Shown here: positions 1 through 10,061 of the stretch, piece after piece
Layout: each line of letters begins with the position of its first letter
Position numbering within the stretch: the first letter of the stretch is position 1
NCBI RefSeq assembly: GCF_029909975.1
Contig: NZ_CP094516.1
Coordinates: 6,200,001 to 6,264,000, forward strand
Origin: Bradyrhizobium sp. ISRA430
GTDB lineage: Bacteria; Pseudomonadota; Alphaproteobacteria; Rhizobiales; Xanthobacteraceae
Direction of reading: 5' to 3'
DNA: 64,000 nucleotides
Made by a program: the position numbers and the translations under genes
The notes under the pieces: generated by a model
What the model saw: only the letters and a program-made list of their open reading frames with translations
Told to the model about the DNA's origin: nothing
Databases searched by the model: none

Positions 1-681
1 CTGTTTTCGCTGGACGCGACCTGCCCGCTGGTGACCAAGGTGCATCGCGAGGCCGCGATCCACTTCAAGCGCGGCCGCGAGATCTTCCTGATTGGCCATT
101 CCCATCACCCCGAGGTGGTCGGCACGCTCGGCCAGCTTCCGCCCGGCGCCGTGACCCTGATCGAGACCGCCGAGGACGCCAAGACCATCACGCCGAAGGA
201 CCCGAACAATCTCGCCTTCGTGACCCAGACCACGCTGTCGATCGACGATACCGCGGAGATCGTCGCGCTCCTTAAGGAGCGCTTCCCGAACATCAATGGG
301 CCGCACAAGGAAGACATCTGCTACGCCACCACCAACCGCCAGCTCGCGGTGAAGAAGGTGGCGCCGGTGGTGGATGCGCTGATCGTCGTCGGCGCGCCGA
401 ACTCGTCGAACTCGCAGCGTCTGCGCGAGGTCGCCGAGCGCGAAGGCTGCAAGGTCGCGGTGCTGGCGCAGCGCGCCGCCGACATCGACTGGACCAAGTT
501 CGGCAACATCAAGAGCCTCGGTATCACCGCGGGTGCGTCGGCACCCGAGGTGATCGTCGAGGAGATCATGGACGCCTTCGCCGAGCGCTACACGCTGCAT
601 GTGGAGACGGTCTCGGCCGCGGAAGAGAACGAATTCTTCCCGCTGCCGCGCTCGGTGCGCCCCGAAGCTGCTGCCGAGTAG
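1..681 (+). CDS. ispH: 4-hydroxy-3-methylbut-2-enyl diphosphate reductase IspH, 5' partial
   Basis: Last enzyme of the MEP isoprenoid pathway, a cytoplasmic 4Fe-4S enzyme that reduces HMBPP to IPP and DMAPP. The reading frame is open to base 1, so the N-terminus lies outside the window; the GTG at 31 is internal. Seen: [11 protein letters not shown] with the second cluster cysteine, [11 protein letters not shown] with the substrate-binding histidine and glutamate, and [10 protein letters not shown] with the third cysteine. The C-terminus carries the family ITAGASAPE motif. thrB starts 7 bases after the stop, so co-transcription is likely. Family assignment is secure. Confidence 0.96.
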   Translation: MFSLDATCPLVTKVHREAAIHFKRGREIFLIGHSHHPEVVGTLGQLPPGAVTLIETAEDAKTITPKDPNNLAFVTQTTLSIDDTAEIVALLKERFPNINGPHKEDICYATTNRQLAVKKVAPVVDALIVVGAPNSSNSQRLREVAEREGCKVAVLAQRAADIDWTKFGNIKSLGITAGASAPEVIVEEIMDAFAERYTLHVETVSAAEENEFFPLPRSVRPEAAAE

Positions 682-687
682 CTCTTT

Positions 688-1671
688 ATGGCGGTCTACA
701 CCGACGTCGCCGCCGACGAGCTAGCGGAATTCTTGAGTCAATACGATCTCGGCGAATTGCTCTCCTACAAGGGCATTGCCGAGGGCGTCGAAAACTCCAA
801 CTTCCTGCTGCACACGAGCAAGGGCTCGTTCATCCTCACGCTCTATGAGAAGCGCGTGGCGAAGAACGACTTGCCGTTCTTCCTCGCGCTGATGACGTAT
901 CTCGCCGAGCACGGCATCACCTGTCCGCTGCCGGTGAAGGGCAGGGACGGCGAGGCGCTGCGCGAGCTCGCAGGCAGGCCAGCGGCGATCATCACGTTTC
1001 TCGAAGGCGTCTGGCCGCGCAAGCCGACCGCCACGCATTGCGCCGGGGTCGGCGAGGTGCTGGCGAAGATGCACCTGGCCGGCACCAACTTCACGGTTCG
1101 GCGCGCCAATGCACTCTCGGTCTCCGGCTGGCGGCCGCTGTTCGATTCTGCCGCCGCCCGCGCCGACGAGGTGCAGCCGGGCCTGCGCGGGTTTCTCGCC
1201 GCCGAGCTCGACTATCTCGAGAGCGGGGTCTGGCCGAAGCACCTTCCGGACGGCGTGATCCACGCCGACCTGTTCAACGACAACGTCTTCTTTCTCGGCG
1301 ACCAGCTCTCGGGCATCATCGACTTCACTTTCGCCTGCAACGACATGCTGGCCTATGACGTCGCGATCTGCCTGAACGCCTGGTGTTTCGAGGCGGATCA
1401 TTCCTTCAACGTCACCAAGGCGCGCGCTTTCCTGAATGCCTATGGCCGCGTGAGAAAACTGACCGAGGCGGAAGAGGCCGCGCTGCCGCTGCTGGCGCGC
1501 GGCGCTGCGATCCGCTTCCTGCTGACGCGGCTGGTCGACTGGCTCAACGTGCCGCCCGGCGCGCTGGTCAAGCCGAAGGATCCGCTGGAATATGTCCGCA
1601 AGCTGCGCTTCCACCAGAGCGTCTCAAGCGTGCGCGACTACGGGCTGATGCCGTCAGGACTCGTTGCGTGA
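688..1671 (+). CDS. thrB: Homoserine kinase ThrB (APH-fold type)
   Basis: Phosphorylates homoserine to O-phosphohomoserine in threonine synthesis. The 327-aa protein has the aminoglycoside-phosphotransferase fold of the alpha/beta/gamma-proteobacterial homoserine kinase, not the GHMP fold. Seen: an N-terminal [14 protein letters not shown] nucleotide loop around residue 30, [11 protein letters not shown] near residue 192 (catalytic Asp and Asn) and IIDFTFA near residue 210 (metal-binding Asp). Length matches the family. It sits between ispH and rnhA, an order common in Rhizobiales, and its TGA overlaps the GTG start of rnhA by 4 bases, suggesting coupled translation. Confidence 0.95.
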   Translation: MAVYTDVAADELAEFLSQYDLGELLSYKGIAEGVENSNFLLHTSKGSFILTLYEKRVAKNDLPFFLALMTYLAEHGITCPLPVKGRDGEALRELAGRPAAIITFLEGVWPRKPTATHCAGVGEVLAKMHLAGTNFTVRRANALSVSGWRPLFDSAAARADEVQPGLRGFLAAELDYLESGVWPKHLPDGVIHADLFNDNVFFLGDQLSGIIDFTFACNDMLAYDVAICLNAWCFEADHSFNVTKARAFLNAYGRVRKLTEAEEAALPLLARGAAIRFLLTRLVDWLNVPPGALVKPKDPLEYVRKLRFHQSVSSVRDYGLMPSGLVA

Positions 1672-2132
1672 GCGCGCTGCCCAACGTCACCATCTACACG
1701 GACGGCGCCTGCTCGGGAAATCCCGGGCCCGGCGGCTGGGGCGCGATCCTGAAGTTCGGCGACAAGGAGAAGGAGCTGAACGGCGGCGAGCGCCACACCA
1801 CCAACAACCAGATGGAGTTGATGGCGGCGATCTCGGCACTCGAAGCGCTGAAAAAGCCGTGCACCGTCGATCTCTACACCGACAGCCAATATGTCCGGCA
1901 GGGCATCACTGGCTGGATCCATGGCTGGAAGCGCAACGGCTGGCGCACCGCCGACAAGAAGCCGGTCAAGAATGTCGAGCTATGGCAGCGCCTCGATGCC
2001 GCGCTGAAGCAGCACGAGGTCCGCTGGCACTGGGTCAGGGGCCACGCCGGCCACCCCGAGAACGAGCGTGCGGATCAACTCGCGCGTGACGGGATCGCGA
2101 TGGCAAGGCTGCAGCAAAGGGTGCGGGAGTAG
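1668..2132 (+). CDS. rnhA: Ribonuclease HI
   Basis: Cleaves RNA in RNA-DNA hybrids in the cytoplasm (R-loops, primers). The start is the GTG of the GTGA overlap with thrB, giving 154 aa against 155 in E. coli; the same frame is open upstream but that part overlaps thrB. Catalytic residues line up well: D12 in [16 protein letters not shown]50 in [11 protein letters not shown]72 in LYTDSQYV, D136 in NERADQLAR, with the mobile H126 in RGHAGHPEN. The basic-protrusion region ([11 protein letters not shown]) is also present. Probably translated by coupling to thrB. Confidence 0.95.
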   Translation: MSALPNVTIYTDGACSGNPGPGGWGAILKFGDKEKELNGGERHTTNNQMELMAAISALEALKKPCTVDLYTDSQYVRQGITGWIHGWKRNGWRTADKKPVKNVELWQRLDAALKQHEVRWHWVRGHAGHPENERADQLARDGIAMARLQQRVRE

Positions 2133-2170
2133 TTTTCGACGTCGTCTCAGACGCCGATAAACTTTTCTCC

Positions 2171-2270
2171 GTCATCGCCCGGCTTGACCGGGCGATCCAG
2201 TACGCCGTGGCGGCGTTGTGAATCTCGAAGCCTCTGGAATACTGGATCGCCCGCTTTCGCGGGCGATGAC
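2171..2270. repeat. Nested palindromic intergenic element
   Basis: Two arms of about 35 bases are near-perfect inverted copies: the left arm starts GTCATCGCCCGG and the right ends CGGGCGATGAC. Each arm itself folds (CGCCCGG-CCGGGCG on the left, CGCCCG-CGGGCG on the right). It lies between convergent rnhA and the peroxiredoxin gene. Elements of this layout recur in this window and are typical of Bradyrhizobium intergenic DNA. Confidence 0.8.
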
Positions 2271-2302
2271 AGTCGTAAACGTGGCGCGAGGCTCGTCTTG
2301 CC

Positions 2303-2788
2303 TTAAAGCTGCCCGAGCAGCGTATCGCCGCCGGACACCTCGACCTTGCCGGGCATCGCTTCGAGGTTCAGCTTCTTCACCACGCCGTCCTCGACCAGCA
2401 TCGAGTAGCGCTTGGAGCGGATGCCGAGGCCGTTGGCGGAGGCATCGAGCTCCATGCCGATCGCCTTGGTGAAATCGGCATTGCCGTCGGCGAGGAAGGT
2501 CGCCTCGTCGCGCTGGTCGGTGTCGCGCTTCCAGGCATTCATGACGAAAGCGTCGTTGACGGAAACGATCGCGATGGTGTCGACGCCCTTGTCCTTGATG
2601 GCATAGGCGTTGAGGAAGATGCTCGGCAGATGCATCTTGTGGCAAGTGCCGGTGTAGGCGCCGGGCACCGCGAACAGCGCCACCTTCTTGCCCTTGAAAA
2701 TGTCGTCGGTGGTTTTCACCTGCGGACCTTCCGCCGTCATCACGCGGAATTTCGCCTCGGGCAGCTTGTCGCCAACTTGGATCGCCAT
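2303..2788 (-). CDS. Peroxiredoxin, Prx5/AhpC-TSA type
   Basis: Thiol peroxidase reducing H2O2 and alkyl hydroperoxides in the cytoplasm. The start is the ATG giving MAIQVGDKLP, the usual Prx5 N-terminus, rather than a longer upstream extension; the protein is 161 aa. The peroxidatic cysteine is C49 in VPGAYTGTCHKMHLP, with the P-x(3)-T-x(2)-C pattern intact. No second cysteine is visible, so it should work as a 1-Cys enzyme recycled by glutaredoxin or glutathione. It is the last minus-strand gene of this block and stands apart from the DUF924 gene upstream. Confidence 0.93.
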   Translation of the reverse strand: MAIQVGDKLPEAKFRVMTAEGPQVKTTDDIFKGKKVALFAVPGAYTGTCHKMHLPSIFLNAYAIKDKGVDTIAIVSVNDAFVMNAWKRDTDQRDEATFLADGNADFTKAIGMELDASANGLGIRSKRYSMLVEDGVVKKLNLEAMPGKVEVSGGDTLLGQL

Positions 2789-2896
2789 CGTCTGTCTCCC
2801 TGGAAATCGGTTCCGCTTTGTAGACCGGGCGGCCGGGCCGCACAATATTTCCAATGCGGGAAGCGGCGAAGGTTGCGGCTCTTCACCGTGATGTCA

Positions 2897-3451
2897 TCAG
2901 CCGGCAAAGCCGCCACTGTCGAGGAACGCCTGTTCCTCCTCCGTGGTGTCGCGCCCGAGGATGCGGTTGCGGTGGGGGAAACGCCCGAACCGGCGAATGA
3001 TGTCGGCGTGCTCCTCGGCGTATTTCAGGTTCTTGGTGTTGTCGGTATCCCGAAACAGCGCGACGCAATGTAGCTGGTCGGGCAGATGCTCGGAATGCAT
3101 GAAGGGCAGGTAGAAGAACTCGCGCAGCGCGGAATCGATCCGCTTGTCCGCGCCGCGGGCGAGTGCGCGGCGGGCCACCGCGCGCGCCAGTGCGTCGCTG
3201 GAAAACGTCAGGGGATCGCCGCGGAACATGTTGCGGGGAAACTGATCGAGCACGATGACGAGCGCCAGCGCGCCGTCATCGCTCGCCTCCCAGGGCGACA
3301 GTTCGCCGGCGGCGGCCTTGCGCCATAACGCAAGAAACCGGCGCCTCACTTCCGCGTCGAAGGCCGCGTCGCGCTTGTACCAAAGGTCGCTGCCGGCCTC
3401 GCGCCAGAACGCGAGAATGCCGGCCGGTCCGATGTCGGCAAGCTCAGTCAT
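2897..3451 (-). CDS. DUF924 family protein
   Basis: A 184-aa soluble all-helical protein of the DUF924 family, whose members have TPR-like folds and no agreed function. Seen: WREAGSDLWYKRDAAFD near the N-terminus, the family core VIVLDQFPRNMFRGDPLTFSSD and the C-terminal FPHRNRILGRDTTEEEQAFL. It starts 18 bases after the stop of the acyl-CoA ligase gene on the same strand, so the two may share a transcript. The biochemical role is unknown. Confidence 0.9.
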   Translation of the reverse strand: MTELADIGPAGILAFWREAGSDLWYKRDAAFDAEVRRRFLALWRKAAAGELSPWEASDDGALALVIVLDQFPRNMFRGDPLTFSSDALARAVARRALARGADKRIDSALREFFYLPFMHSEHLPDQLHCVALFRDTDNTKNLKYAEEHADIIRRFGRFPHRNRILGRDTTEEEQAFLDSGGFAG

Positions 3452-3469
3452 GAACGAAAGAGCAGCGGC

Positions 3470-5155
3470 TCACGCCGCCTCCGCCTTCTTCTCGTCACGC
3501 AATTGCCGGCGCAGGATCTTGCCGACATTGGTCTTCGGCAGGTCGGTCCGGAATTCGATCTGCTTGGGCACCTTATAGCCGGTGAGCTGCTCCTGGCAGT
3601 ACTTGATCACGTCTTCCGCCGTGAGGTTCGGGTCTTTCTTCACCACGAAGGCCTTCACCGCCTCGCCCGATTTGGAATCGGGAATGCCGATCACGGCGCA
3701 TTCGAGCACACCCGGATGGCTCGCGATCACTTCCTCGATCTCGTTCGGATAGACATTGAAGCCCGAGACCAGGATCATGTCCTTCTTGCGGTCGACGATC
3801 TTGGTGTAGCCCCTCTCGTCCATGACGCCGATGTCGCCGGTGCGGAAATAGCCGTCGGCCGTCATCACTTTCGCGGTCTCGTCGGGCCTGTTCCAGTAGC
3901 CCGCCATCACCTGCGGGCCCTTGGCGCATATCTCGCCGGGCTGGCCGAGCGGCACCTCGTTGCCGTCGTCGTCACGGATCGAGATCCAGGTCGAGGGCAC
4001 CGGGATGCCGATCGAGCCGGAGAACTCGGTCGTGGTCGCCGGATTGCAGGTGAGGGTCGGTGAAGTCTCCGACAGGCCGTAGCCTTCAGCGATGAAGCAG
4101 CCGGTCACAGCCTTCCACTGCTCGGCGACCGGGCGCTGCACCGCCATGCCGCCGCCGTTGGAGATCTTCAGCTTGGAGAAGTCGAGCTTCTTGAAGTCCG
4201 GATGATGCATCAGACCGTTGTAGAGCGTGTTGACGGCCGGGAAGCTGTTCACCTGGTACTTCGCCAACTCCTTGATGAAGCCGGGGATGTCGCGAGGATT
4301 GGGGATCAGGAGGTTGCAGCCGCCGGCGCGCACCGCCAGCAGGTAACAGGCGGTCAGCGCGAAGATGTGATAGAGCGGCAGCGCACAGACGATCATGAGC
4401 TGCTCGACATGCGGCGGTGCGTTGAGCGCCGGCTGGAGCCAGGCATCGTTCTGCAACACGTTGGCGACGATGTTGCGATGGAGCAAGGTGGCGCCCTTGG
4501 AGACGCCGGTGGTGCCGCCAGTATATTGCAGGAAGGCGACGTCGCCGGGCGAGAGCTTCGGCTTGTTGAACGTGATGCCGCGGCCGGCCGACAGTGCCTC
4601 GTTGAAGGGCACTGCGCCCGGCAGCGACCAGGCCGGCACCATCTTCTTCACGCGGCGCACGACGAGATTGACGATCACGCCCTTGAAGCCGAGCAGGTCG
4701 CCCATACTGGCGACGATCACGTGCTTCACCGGCGTCTTGGCGATCACCTGCTGGACGGTGTGGGCGAAATTCTCCAGCACGATGATGGCTTCGGCGCCGG
4801 AATCCTTGAGCTGGTGCTCGAGCTCGCGCGGCGTATAGAGCGGGTTGACGTTCACCACCGCAAAGCCGGCGCGCAGCACGGCGGCGGTCGCGACCGGATA
4901 TTGCAGCACGTTCGGCATCATGATCGCGACGCGCGCGCCGCGCTGCAGGCCACGACCTTGCAGGTAGGCCGCAAGCGCCAGCGACATCTGGTCGAGGTCG
5001 CGGTAGCTGATCGCCTTGTCCATGCAGATGAAGGCCTTGCGGTCGGCGAACTTGGTGAAGCTCTCCTCCAGGAGGTCGACCAGCGATGCGTATTGCGTCG
5101 GCTCGATATCAGCGGGCACGCCGGGCGGATATTGCTTGAGCCAGATACGCTCCAT
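3470..5155 (-). CDS. fadD: Long-chain fatty-acid--CoA ligase
   Basis: ATP-dependent activation of fatty acids to acyl-CoA through an acyl-adenylate. The 561-aa protein has the full ANL-superfamily motif set: phosphate loop YTGGTTGVSKGATL, YGLSETSP, YFRTGDIG, DRKKDMILVSGFNVYPNEIE hinge, and a C-terminal TNVGKILRRQLR with the catalytic lysine. Length and motifs match FadD. A strong Shine-Dalgarno (GGAGGGGAG) precedes the ATG. Fits beta-oxidation with etfBA and the hydroxyacyl-CoA dehydrogenase seen later, though those are not linked. Chain-length preference cannot be read from sequence. Confidence 0.93.
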   Translation of the reverse strand: MERIWLKQYPPGVPADIEPTQYASLVDLLEESFTKFADRKAFICMDKAISYRDLDQMSLALAAYLQGRGLQRGARVAIMMPNVLQYPVATAAVLRAGFAVVNVNPLYTPRELEHQLKDSGAEAIIVLENFAHTVQQVIAKTPVKHVIVASMGDLLGFKGVIVNLVVRRVKKMVPAWSLPGAVPFNEALSAGRGITFNKPKLSPGDVAFLQYTGGTTGVSKGATLLHRNIVANVLQNDAWLQPALNAPPHVEQLMIVCALPLYHIFALTACYLLAVRAGGCNLLIPNPRDIPGFIKELAKYQVNSFPAVNTLYNGLMHHPDFKKLDFSKLKISNGGGMAVQRPVAEQWKAVTGCFIAEGYGLSETSPTLTCNPATTTEFSGSIGIPVPSTWISIRDDDGNEVPLGQPGEICAKGPQVMAGYWNRPDETAKVMTADGYFRTGDIGVMDERGYTKIVDRKKDMILVSGFNVYPNEIEEVIASHPGVLECAVIGIPDSKSGEAVKAFVVKKDPNLTAEDVIKYCQEQLTGYKVPKQIEFRTDLPKTNVGKILRRQLRDEKKAEAA

Positions 5156-5349
5156 GGAAACTCCCCTCCTTGACCAGAGCCCGTTGTGTCTCGGGCTTGC
5201 CTCGTTGGCGTCAGTATCGAGCCTGCCGGAACCGGTGGCAAGCCGCTGAGGCTTAGGGCAAAGGGCGAGGGGAGGCTACTGGAATCGGCGGAAGTCGCAC
5301 TGTCGCACCTGCGAAGTGCGGACGCAGCGTTGCCTGCCGCTCCACCATC

Positions 5350-6843
5350 TTAACTGTTGTTGGGCGCCGGCTTGGCCGTGGGTTTGGTCGCTGCCTTGGG
5401 CTTGGCGGGCTTGGTCGCCTGATCGCCGTTGGAGGCTGGTTTCGCCGCATCGGACTTGGCCGCGGCATGTTTGATCGCGGCCGGCTTCGCCGCGGGCTTG
5501 GTGTCGCTCTTGGCATCGCCCTTGGCGCCAGACTTGCCATCAGGCTTGGCATCAGGCTTGGCGGCTGCGGTCCTGGCGCCCTTCCAAGCGTCCTTGTTTC
5601 CGTCCTTGGGGTTGTCCGCCGCGTCGGGCTTCTTGGCCGCGACGCGCGACTTCTTGCCACGCGCCTTCGGGGTCGCCTGCTGGTCGGCATCGGCGGCAAC
5701 CGCCGCGATCAGAGCCGCGCCGGTGCGGGTCGGGCCGGTATACACCGGCACCGGCTCGGCGGGCGCCGCGGCCGAGGCCATCAGGTCCGAGGCCTTCATC
5801 AGGGGCGGTTGAATCCCGGCGGTGAAGAAGGTCACCTGGGCTTCGCCGCCAGTGGCCGAGGCGGACCCGGTCGGCCCGGTATTGGTCGCGATCATCGCAT
5901 CGTCGTCATCGCTCGCAGGCCGCTTGCGGTGACCGCCGCACATCTCTTCGCGCAGGTTCGGCGGCGAGGCATCAACCGGCACGAGGTTCTCGACGGCGCC
6001 GAGCGAGGGGCGCAGCCACGACAGATTGTCCTGCGAGAAGCCGCGCTCGAGGAGCTGCGCCGCCTTCACCGCGCGCGCGGTGCCGGAGTTGGCGCCGAGC
6101 ACTACCGCGATCAGCCGCCGTCCGTTGCGCGTGGCCGATGCTACGAGATTGTAGCCGGAGGCGCAGATGAAGCCGGTCTTGAATCCGTCGGCGCCCGGAT
6201 AGCGGCCGATCAGCTTGTTGAAATTCGGCGTGACGCGCTTGCCGAAGCGGATCGCCGGGATATGCACGAAGTATTCGTACTCCGGCAGGTCGCGCAGGAA
6301 CGCGCGTGCGAGAATGCCGAGGTCGCGCGCCGAGGTGATCTGGCCGTCGGCGGGCAGGCCGTTCGGATTGACGTAGCTCGTCTGCGTCATGCCAAGCTTC
6401 TGAGCGGTCTGGTTCATCATCGCGGAGAAGCCGTCGATCGAACCGCCGACGCCTTCGGCGAGCACCACGGCCATGTCGTTCGCCGACTTGACCATCATCA
6501 TCTTCAGCGCGTTATCGACGGTGAGCTGCGTTCCCGGACGAAATCCCATCTTGGAAGGTGATTGCGAGGCCGCGGTCGGCGACACCGTGAACAGCGTGTC
6601 GAGCGTGATCTTGCCGTCCTTGACCGCCTTCAGCGTCACATAGGCGGTCATGATCTTGGTGACGGACGCCGGGTACCAGGGAATGGTCGCGTTATCCGCC
6701 TGCAGCACCTTGCCGCTGTCGGCTTCGATCAGCAGCAACGCTTCGGCATCTGCGGCGCGCGGCGCAAGCAACGCGGCGAGCGCAAGCGTTGCGGCGAACA
6801 GGTTCGACAGCGAATGGCGAAGCAGCGGGCGAAAGACGTGCAC
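5350..6843 (-). CDS. D-alanyl-D-alanine carboxypeptidase (S11, DacA/PBP5-like) with Lys/Ala/Pro-rich tail
   Basis: Trims the terminal D-Ala of peptidoglycan stem peptides in the periplasm. Counting from the chosen GTG (497 aa), a hydrophobic export signal ends near residue 33, followed by S60-x-x-K63 (SVTK), S120-A-N122 and K222-T-G224, the complete penicillin-binding triad. Residues from about 360 to the end form a low-complexity tail rich in Lys, Ala, Pro and Asp in place of the usual membrane-anchoring domain. The start is uncertain: the frame stays open upstream to 6999, but the GTG directly before the signal peptide fits best. Confidence 0.88.
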   Translation of the reverse strand: MHVFRPLLRHSLSNLFAATLALAALLAPRAADAEALLLIEADSGKVLQADNATIPWYPASVTKIMTAYVTLKAVKDGKITLDTLFTVSPTAASQSPSKMGFRPGTQLTVDNALKMMMVKSANDMAVVLAEGVGGSIDGFSAMMNQTAQKLGMTQTSYVNPNGLPADGQITSARDLGILARAFLRDLPEYEYFVHIPAIRFGKRVTPNFNKLIGRYPGADGFKTGFICASGYNLVASATRNGRRLIAVVLGANSGTARAVKAAQLLERGFSQDNLSWLRPSLGAVENLVPVDASPPNLREEMCGGHRKRPASDDDDAMIATNTGPTGSASATGGEAQVTFFTAGIQPPLMKASDLMASAAAPAEPVPVYTGPTRTGAALIAAVAADADQQATPKARGKKSRVAAKKPDAADNPKDGNKDAWKGARTAAAKPDAKPDGKSGAKGDAKSDTKPAAKPAAIKHAAAKSDAAKPASNGDQATKPAKPKAATKPTAKPAPNNS

Positions 6844-7020
6844 TATCCGATTCCGGTCCTTGGAGACCCGCCGGTTCAGGAGGGCTCTCGCGATCTGAGT
6901 TTCGAATTTTGAAATCCGGCGCCGCCGCTCGCGGCATCGCAAACCTATACCGGCTCGTGCGTCGAGAACAGGGGGCTTGGCGGGGTATTCAGCGATCAAA
7001 TAGGCTGAATTTCGACGGCC

Positions 7021-8817
7021 TTAAGAGGACGTGGCCGCCGATGCCGCTGCCTCCGCCGCCGTCACGCTGGCCCGTGCGCTCTCCTGCACCATGAACTGGG
7101 CCCTGGCGAGCTCGGCGAAATGGCCGCCTTTGGCCACGAGTTCATCGAAAGTTCCGCTCTCGATCACCCGGCCATTCTCGAACACCAGGATCCGCGTGGC
7201 GTTGCGGATGGTGGAGAGGCGGTGCGCGATCACGAAGGTGGTGCGGCCCCTCATCACTTCATCGAGAGCGGCGTTCACCTTGGTCTCGGTGACCGCGTCG
7301 AGCGCGCTGGTTGCCTCGTCCAGGATCAGGATCGGCGGGTCCTTGAGCAGCGCGCGCGCGATCGACAGCCGCTGCCGCTCGCCGCCGGACAGCATGCGGC
7401 CGCGCTCACCGGCATTGGTCTCGAAGCCGCCGCTCCGCTCGATGAATGCGAGTGCCTGCGCGCGCTCGGCGGCGAGCCGCATCTCGGCGTCCGTCGCATC
7501 GGGCTTGCCGACGCGCAAATTCTCCGCGATCGAGCGGTTGAACAGCAACGCCTCCTGGAACACCACACCGATGTTCCGCCGCAGCGACGTCAGCGTGATT
7601 CCCCGCACGTCCATGCCGTCGATCTTGATGAAGCCGGATTGCGGGTCGAAGGCGCGATGCAGCAGTGCGATCGCGGTGGACTTGCCGGCGCCGGTCGGGC
7701 CAACCAGCGCGATGGTCTGGCCGGGCAGTGCGGTGAAGGAGAGATCCTCGACCGCCGGCCGCTTGCCGTCATAGGAGAAGGTGACGTCGTGAAATTCGAC
7801 GAGGCCGGACAGCCGTCCGGCGTCGATCGCGTCGGGCCGGTCGTGGACTGCGGGCACGGCGTCGAGCACGTTGAAGAACTCGCGCAGGCGCGGCGCCTCC
7901 ATGAATACGTTGTTGATGAAGCTGACGACCTGTTCGAGCTTCTGGATCAGCAGCGTCGCGAAGCTCACGAACATCACGATCTCGCCGACCGTGGTCAGTC
8001 CCCGGTCGTGCAGCGCGATGCCGAGCGTAAAGATCGCGAGCACGGTGATGGTGGTGGAGGCGCGCGTGATCACGGTGACGAGCGCCCACCAGGACAGCAC
8101 CGGCATCTGCGCCGCGAGCAGTTGATCTGCGACGAAGCGCAAGCCCTGCACCTCGGATTCGACGCGCACGAAGCTCTGCACCAGCGCGACATTGCCGAGC
8201 GCGTCGGAGGCGCGCGCGGAGAGGTCGCTGTAGTGCTCCTCGACCGCCATCTGCATGCCGTAGGTCTTGCGCACGACGAAGGTCGTGAGGCCCGTAAAGA
8301 CGATGCAGAGCACGAACAAGAGGATCGCGAGCCGCCAGTTCAGATAGAGCGACAATGGCAGCAGCACCACGACGGAGAGGATTGCGGCAAAATGCTCGCG
8401 GAAGAAACCGAGCCACAGCCGCCACAGCGCGTCCGTCCCGTTCAGCATCACTTTCATCAGCCGGCCTGAATGGGTGCCGGAGTGGAAGGTCAGCGGCAGT
8501 TGCAGGATGTGCTCGAAATAGCTTGTCAGCACCGCCTGACGCTGACGATGGGCGAGGCGATCGGCGTGCAGCGCAACAAGCGCACTGCAGGCGATGGTAA
8601 ACAGCCCGAACGCGACCCAGGCCCAAAGAAACGGCCAGGCCGAGGTTGAGCCGGCGACTGTCTTGCCGGAGAGCACGTCGACGATGCGGCCGAACAGCAC
8701 GGGCTCGGCGAACTGTGCGCCTGCAAGCAGGAGATTGGCGACCGCCAGCAGCCAGCCCAGCCGCGCCTCTTTGCCGAGCAGCTCAAGGACGCGGGTGTAG
8801 AGGCGGAGTATGGACAT
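7021..8817 (-). CDS. ndvA: Cyclic beta-glucan exporter, ABC permease-ATPase (NdvA/ChvA-like)
   Basis: A 598-aa half-transporter with the membrane domain first (about residues 20-310) and the nucleotide-binding domain after it. Walker [10 protein letters not shown] is near residue 375, the signature [10 protein letters not shown] near 475, followed directly by Walker [13 protein letters not shown] and the H-loop VIAHRLST. N-terminal [15 protein letters not shown] resembles the rhizobial NdvA/ChvA proteins that export cyclic beta-glucans to the periplasm, needed for osmotic adaptation and nodulation. The ATG at 8817 is preferred to an upstream TTG. No glucan synthase is nearby. The exported substrate is inferred from family similarity. 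Confidence 0.85.
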   Translation of the reverse strand: MSILRLYTRVLELLGKEARLGWLLAVANLLLAGAQFAEPVLFGRIVDVLSGKTVAGSTSAWPFLWAWVAFGLFTIACSALVALHADRLAHRQRQAVLTSYFEHILQLPLTFHSGTHSGRLMKVMLNGTDALWRLWLGFFREHFAAILSVVVLLPLSLYLNWRLAILLFVLCIVFTGLTTFVVRKTYGMQMAVEEHYSDLSARASDALGNVALVQSFVRVESEVQGLRFVADQLLAAQMPVLSWWALVTVITRASTTITVLAIFTLGIALHDRGLTTVGEIVMFVSFATLLIQKLEQVVSFINNVFMEAPRLREFFNVLDAVPAVHDRPDAIDAGRLSGLVEFHDVTFSYDGKRPAVEDLSFTALPGQTIALVGPTGAGKSTAIALLHRAFDPQSGFIKIDGMDVRGITLTSLRRNIGVVFQEALLFNRSIAENLRVGKPDATDAEMRLAAERAQALAFIERSGGFETNAGERGRMLSGGERQRLSIARALLKDPPILILDEATSALDAVTETKVNAALDEVMRGRTTFVIAHRLSTIRNATRILVFENGRVIESGTFDELVAKGGHFAELARAQFMVQESARASVTAAEAAASAATSS

Positions 8818-8904
8818 GCGGGCGACCAACTCGGGCGAGCCAGGATGAGTTCGTATTCTAAACAGGGATCACCCGCGAGATACAGCCGTAGCTGCCAGTT
8901 TTAC

Positions 8905-9954
8905 TCAATTGATCAGGCGCCCTTCGACCGGCGGCAGGAACTGCGCATCGAAGATATCGCCGGCCGTCGGCCGCTTGCGGAATTTGAAATCCTGCGCGAT
9001 CTGGTCGATCGAGCGCTCGAGGCGCGCGGGATCGACGTCGCCGAGGCCATTGCGGCGGACCTCGTCGGTCAGAACGTTGTCGGCGAGCACGGTGCGCAGG
9101 CGCTCGAGCTCGAGGTCGCGTTCGCCGTTGTCCATGCGGCTCACGACCTCCTCCACGGCGCGCTCCGGCTCCTTGACGGTGGCGTTGATGCCGCTGACCA
9201 GCGCGCGCACGAAGCCTTTCACTGCGTCGGGCTTCACTGCTGCGAAGGCGGGGTTGACCACCACGGCAAAGCCGTAGGCCTCGCAGCCATAGTCGGCGTA
9301 GCGCAGTACGGCGAGATCGCCCCCCGGCACGCCGCGGTCGCGCAGGTTCACCGCTGAAAGATAGGGGAAGCCCGCCACCGCATCGACCTGCCCGGCCGAG
9401 AGGATCGGTTCGCGCACCGCTGCGCTCATTTTGTGGAATTTCACGTGCGAAGCGGTGAGGCCGTTGTGCTGCGCCAGCGCCGGCCACAGGCGGATCGACA
9501 GATCGCTCTCGGCAACGCCGACGGTCTTGCCGTCGAGATCGGACAGAAGGTGAATGCCGCGGCTCTTGCGCGCGACGATCGCGTAAGGCGCGCGGTTGAA
9601 CAGCACGAACACCGCCTTGACCGGCGGCGCATCGGCGCTGTCGCGGAAGCGGATCAATTCGTTGATGTCGACGAGCGCGAGATCACTGTCGCCTTTGGCA
9701 ACGCGCGCAAGCGCCTCCGGCGATCCGGCCGCACTGGTGAGCGAGACGGCGAGATGCTCGGCGGCGAACCTGCCGTCCTTCATCGCCACGAAGAACGGCG
9801 CCATGCTCGATTCAATCGGCCGATCGAAGGCGAACCGGATCGCGACCGACGGCGCGACGGTCTCGGCGGCACTGACGTCGCGCACGGTCAGCGCGGTCAG
9901 CGCAATGAAAAGTGACAGCAGGCCGCGAAGGGCGATCGTCCTGAATCCGAACAT
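8905..9954 (-). CDS. ABC transporter substrate-binding protein, NMT1/THI5-like
   Basis: A 349-aa periplasmic binding protein: Sec signal with cleavage near VSAAET, then a SsuA/TauA/THI5-type fold. Seen: IESSMAPFFVAMKDGRFAAEHL at the first lobe, LADLNELI-like segment (LALVDINELIRF), DLDGKTVGVAESDLS, and VDAVAGFPYL, all typical of nitrate/sulfonate/pyrimidine-precursor binding proteins. No cognate permease or ATPase adjoins it; the downstream ndvA-like gene, 87 bases away, is an exporter and unlikely to be its partner. The ATG at 9954 precedes the signal peptide directly. Substrate unknown. Confidence 0.85.
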   Translation of the reverse strand: MFGFRTIALRGLLSLFIALTALTVRDVSAAETVAPSVAIRFAFDRPIESSMAPFFVAMKDGRFAAEHLAVSLTSAAGSPEALARVAKGDSDLALVDINELIRFRDSADAPPVKAVFVLFNRAPYAIVARKSRGIHLLSDLDGKTVGVAESDLSIRLWPALAQHNGLTASHVKFHKMSAAVREPILSAGQVDAVAGFPYLSAVNLRDRGVPGGDLAVLRYADYGCEAYGFAVVVNPAFAAVKPDAVKGFVRALVSGINATVKEPERAVEEVVSRMDNGERDLELERLRTVLADNVLTDEVRRNGLGDVDPARLERSIDQIAQDFKFRKRPTAGDIFDAQFLPPVEGRLIN

Positions 9955-10061
9955 AAGCGGCGCCGGTCCGCCTTTATTATGGTTTGGTGACGCTTGACGA
10001 TGTGTGCAGCGCCCGCTCACGGCTATCGTGCAGGATCGAAGATGAACGGCTGATGAGCGGC

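Noticed and set aside
2172..2843. A 223-codon minus-strand frame overlapping the peroxiredoxin
   Set aside because: Other frame of the peroxiredoxin gene; runs through the palindromic repeat and has no motif.
7120..8469. A 449-codon plus-strand frame opposite ndvA
   Set aside because: Antisense to Walker and signature motifs of the exporter; no family resemblance of its own.
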